In this document: positions 62,244 to 64,000 of the stretch, one piece after another
How the letters are laid out: each line of letters starts with the position of its first letter
How positions within the stretch are numbered: position 1 is the first letter of the stretch
Source: Streptomyces liliiviolaceus
GTDB taxonomy: Bacteria > Actinomycetota > Actinomycetes > Streptomycetales > Streptomycetaceae
Direction of reading: 5' to 3'
Assembly (NCBI RefSeq): GCF_018070025.1
Contig: NZ_JAGPYQ010000002.1
Coordinates: forward strand, 2,108,001-2,172,000
DNA: 64,000 nt
Program-made: the position numbers and the translations under genes
The notes under the pieces: generated by a model
Seen by the model: the letters and a program-made list of their open reading frames with translations, nothing else
The model's database searches: none
What the model was told of the DNA's origin: nothing

Positions 62244-63521
62244 GTGAGCCTCTCTACAGCCCCTGACCAGGCGGTGTCCCGGCACGGCTGGGTCCAGGCC
62301 CTGGCCACGGTCCTCGCCGGACTGATCGCCATGCTCGTGATCGCCGCGCTCGGACTGTGGGCGGCGGGGGCCGCCGACCTGCCGGACGGCGCGTTCCCGC
62401 GGGTCGTCGCCGCGACGGTGGTGACGGCGGTCGGCGGTTCGGTGAAGTTCGCCGGGAACGCCGGAGCGATCGCCGGGACCCGGGCGGGTCTGACGGTGCT
62501 CCCGCTCTCGGTGACGCTGACCGGAGCCCTGGTCGTCGCCGCCGGTTTCCTGCGGCCGTTGCGCCACCGGGCCGTCGCGGGCCTGCCCGAACTGGCGGGC
62601 TGGGCCGGCCGCATCGCGGTCCTGTGGCTGCTCGCCCTGACCGCGCTGGCGCTGTCGGCCCGCCGGACCTTCGCGGTCTCCCTCGGTGACGGCGCGCTCT
62701 CCGACCTCGGCGATCTGTTCGGCGCCTCGTCACCGCGGGTCGGGTTCGAGACCGATGTGCCGGTGACGCTGCCCTTCGGCCTTCTGTGGCTGGCCGGCGT
62801 CCTCGTCCTCGCGCTGCTCGTCTCGCCCAGGGCGCCGCTCCCGCCCCGGCTGCTGCGCTTCCAGGAGTCGGTACGGCCGGCCGCGTACGCCATGGTCGTG
62901 CTGCTGCTCGCGTACGTGGTCCTGGGCGTGGTCGTCGCGCTGGTGGTGGCGGTGACGCGGGGGCATGCCGCCCAGACGCTCGCGGTGGTGCTCCTGGGGC
63001 TGCCGAACCTCGTCTGGCCCGTCTTCACGATCGGTCTGGGGGCGACCTGGGACGGCAGGGTCGAGGGACCGTTCGGGCTGCCGATGCCGCAGGTGCTGGA
63101 TCGTGTGCTGCGTACGCCGGACCTCTCGACCCTGAATCTGCGCACACTCTCCGAGCAGGACGGCAGGGTGTGGTGGCTGGTGGTCGTCGACGCGGTGCTC
63201 CTGCTGGCCGTCGCCTTCCTGATGGCCTCACGCTCGCCTGCCCGGATGCGGGCCTGGCGGCACGGCCTGCACATGGCCGTCGCCCTCGCGCTCACGGTGC
63301 TCACCGTCTGCCTGCTCGGCCGGATCGACGCGCACTACGGGCTGTCGCTGTTCGGCATCGGAGACCTCGGCGGCGGACTGTCCGGCGAACTCTTCCTGCG
63401 GCCACGGCTGTGGGGCGCGCTCGGTCTCGCCCTGCTCTGGGGCCTGGTCGCCGGCTTCCTGGGCGCACTGCTCGCCTCCCGCACGCGTCATCACGGCGAG
63501 TTGGAGAATCCCAAGGACTGA
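62244..63521 (+). CDS. Streptophobe-family multi-pass membrane protein
   Basis: A 425-aa integral membrane protein with about ten hydrophobic segments and a large polar loop near residues 135-170 (LGDLFGASSPRVGFETD). A second loop (about 265-300, GRVEGPFGLPMPQVLDRVLR) faces the same side. The layout and NLRTLSEQDGRVWW stretch match the streptophobe family, restricted to streptomycetes, of unknown function. Divergent from the DUF6777 gene (188 bp); the two are often found together in this genus as far as I recall, which I cannot check here. Leaderless promoter by spacing. Confidence 0.82.
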   Translation: MSLSTAPDQAVSRHGWVQALATVLAGLIAMLVIAALGLWAAGAADLPDGAFPRVVAATVVTAVGGSVKFAGNAGAIAGTRAGLTVLPLSVTLTGALVVAAGFLRPLRHRAVAGLPELAGWAGRIAVLWLLALTALALSARRTFAVSLGDGALSDLGDLFGASSPRVGFETDVPVTLPFGLLWLAGVLVLALLVSPRAPLPPRLLRFQESVRPAAYAMVVLLLAYVVLGVVVALVVAVTRGHAAQTLAVVLLGLPNLVWPVFTIGLGATWDGRVEGPFGLPMPQVLDRVLRTPDLSTLNLRTLSEQDGRVWWLVVVDAVLLLAVAFLMASRSPARMRAWRHGLHMAVALALTVLTVCLLGRIDAHYGLSLFGIGDLGGGLSGELFLRPRLWGALGLALLWGLVAGFLGALLASRTRHHGELENPKD

Positions 63522-63537
63522 GGACCGCGGGCCGTAC

Positions 63538-63543
63538 TACCGT
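63538..63543 (+). promoter_or_regulatory. -10 box TACCGT, leaderless methyltransferase gene
   Basis: TACCGT lies 8 nt before the ATG at 63552; no Shine-Dalgarno sequence is visible. Confidence 0.45.
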
Positions 63544-63551
63544 ACGCATCC

Positions 63552-64000
63552 ATGATCGAGCCGGACTTCCTTCACACCACCCGGGCGGCCTACGACACGT
63601 GGGCCGCCCGTTACGCCGAGCTTTTCGCCAACGGGTTGGAGGACTTCCCGCTGGACCGGGCGATGCTCGGCGCATTCGCCGCCTTCGTGCGCGCGGACGG
63701 CGGCGGACCGGTGGCCGACCTGGGCTGCGGCCCGGGTCATGTGACCTCCCTGCTGGACTCGCTCGGCCTGGATGTGTCCGGCATCGACCTGTCCCCGGAG
63801 ATGATCGCCATCGCCCGGGCGGCCCGTCCGGACCTGCGGTTCGAGGTGGGCTCGATGACCGCGCTGGATCGTGCGGACGGCGAGCTGGCCGGTGTGCTGG
63901 CCCGTTACTCGATCATCCACACCCCGCCGGAGCAACTGCCTCTGGTGCTCACGGAGTTCCAGCGCGTGCTGGCGCCCGGCGGTCACTTGCTGCTCGCGTT
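63552..64000 (+). CDS. SAM-dependent methyltransferase (3' truncated by window end)
   Basis: About 149 residues are visible of a class I methyltransferase: motif I VADLGCGPGHVTSLL (~54), motif II GIDLSPEMIAIAR (~78), an acidic SMTALD loop and a motif IV-like region LARYSIIHTPPEQL. The frame is open to the last base, so the gene runs past the window. The product is likely a small-molecule methyltransferase of the UbiE/Methyltransf_25 type; the substrate is unknown. Its promoter starts just downstream of the streptophobe stop, giving independent transcription. Confidence 0.88.
   Translation, partial: MIEPDFLHTTRAAYDTWAARYAELFANGLEDFPLDRAMLGAFAAFVRADGGGPVADLGCGPGHVTSLLDSLGLDVSGIDLSPEMIAIARAARPDLRFEVGSMTALDRADGELAGVLARYSIIHTPPEQLPLVLTEFQRVLAPGGHLLLA

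Overview
The window is about 70+ % GC, has strong third-position G/C bias, and uses GTG and TTG starts freely. It carries families typical of streptomycetes: PopR with the ClpP3/ClpP4 pair, a SARP/AfsR-type regulator, sugar importers without their own ATPase, TerD, a streptophobe-family protein, and the dispersed REP-like repeats of this genus. I read it as a Streptomyces chromosome segment, mostly catabolic and accessory functions with no core replication or translation genes. No tRNA, rRNA, CRISPR array, transposase or phage gene was seen.

Layout. 1-2.3 kb: 3' end of a secreted protein, a ChvE-type sugar-binding lipoprotein without its transporter, and a 768-bp gene-free stretch. 2.3-9.8 kb: Tat-exported beta-propeller/amidohydrolase, FAD monooxygenase, DUF1232 membrane protein, metallo-hydrolase, and a divergent MerR/MFS pair. 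9.84-10.2 kb: a cluster of REP-like repeats. 10.2-17.1 kb: aldo/keto reductase, an SDR gene divergent from its probable TetR repressor across three phased operators, a secreted serine hydrolase, a TerD-CAP fusion and a CDF metal exporter. 17.1-19.0 kb: popR facing the clpP3-clpP4 operon. 19.1-26.2 kb: a GH89 alpha-N-acetylglucosaminidase and HutC-type GntR regulator divergent from a SIS-domain protein and sugar ABC importer. 26.2-32.5 kb: a ROK regulator divergent from a second sugar importer plus a Gfo/Idh/MocA dehydrogenase. 32.5-42.2 kb: a response regulator, a membrane protein, then a minus-strand run of SARP regulator, 107-aa small protein, B12/radical-SAM RiPP-type methyltransferase and cytoplasmic S8 protease, then a small protein coupled to an orphan histidine kinase. 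42.3-49 kb: a small beta-rich protein, L,D-transpeptidase, PLP decarboxylase, SGNH lipoprotein, TetR regulator and CocE-type hydrolase. 49.1-54.6 kb: a nested inverted-repeat element and a complete oligopeptide importer. 54.8-64 kb: an ABC exporter, a 28-bp minisatellite-like spacer, VOC protein, epoxide hydrolase, FG-GAP protein, DUF6777 protein, streptophobe membrane protein and the start of a methyltransferase.

How the genes work together. Two sugar-uptake clusters are each built as a repressor divergent from lipoprotein plus two permeases, with downstream catabolic enzymes; both would need a shared ATPase such as MsiK encoded elsewhere. The GH89 enzyme has no signal peptide, so imported alpha-GlcNAc glycans would be cleaved in the cytosol. 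The popR-clpP3P4 block looks like a known proteolytic feedback circuit: PopR ends in Leu-Ala-Ala, PopR-box-like sites lie upstream of both units, and the second ClpP has lost its catalytic His. The strongest candidate for an undescribed system is the block at 34.2-40.9 kb: a possible RiPP precursor, radical-SAM C-methyltransferase and leader-type protease under a SARP regulator. At least seven genes appear to have leaderless promoters, with a TAnnnT box 6-8 nt before the start codon.
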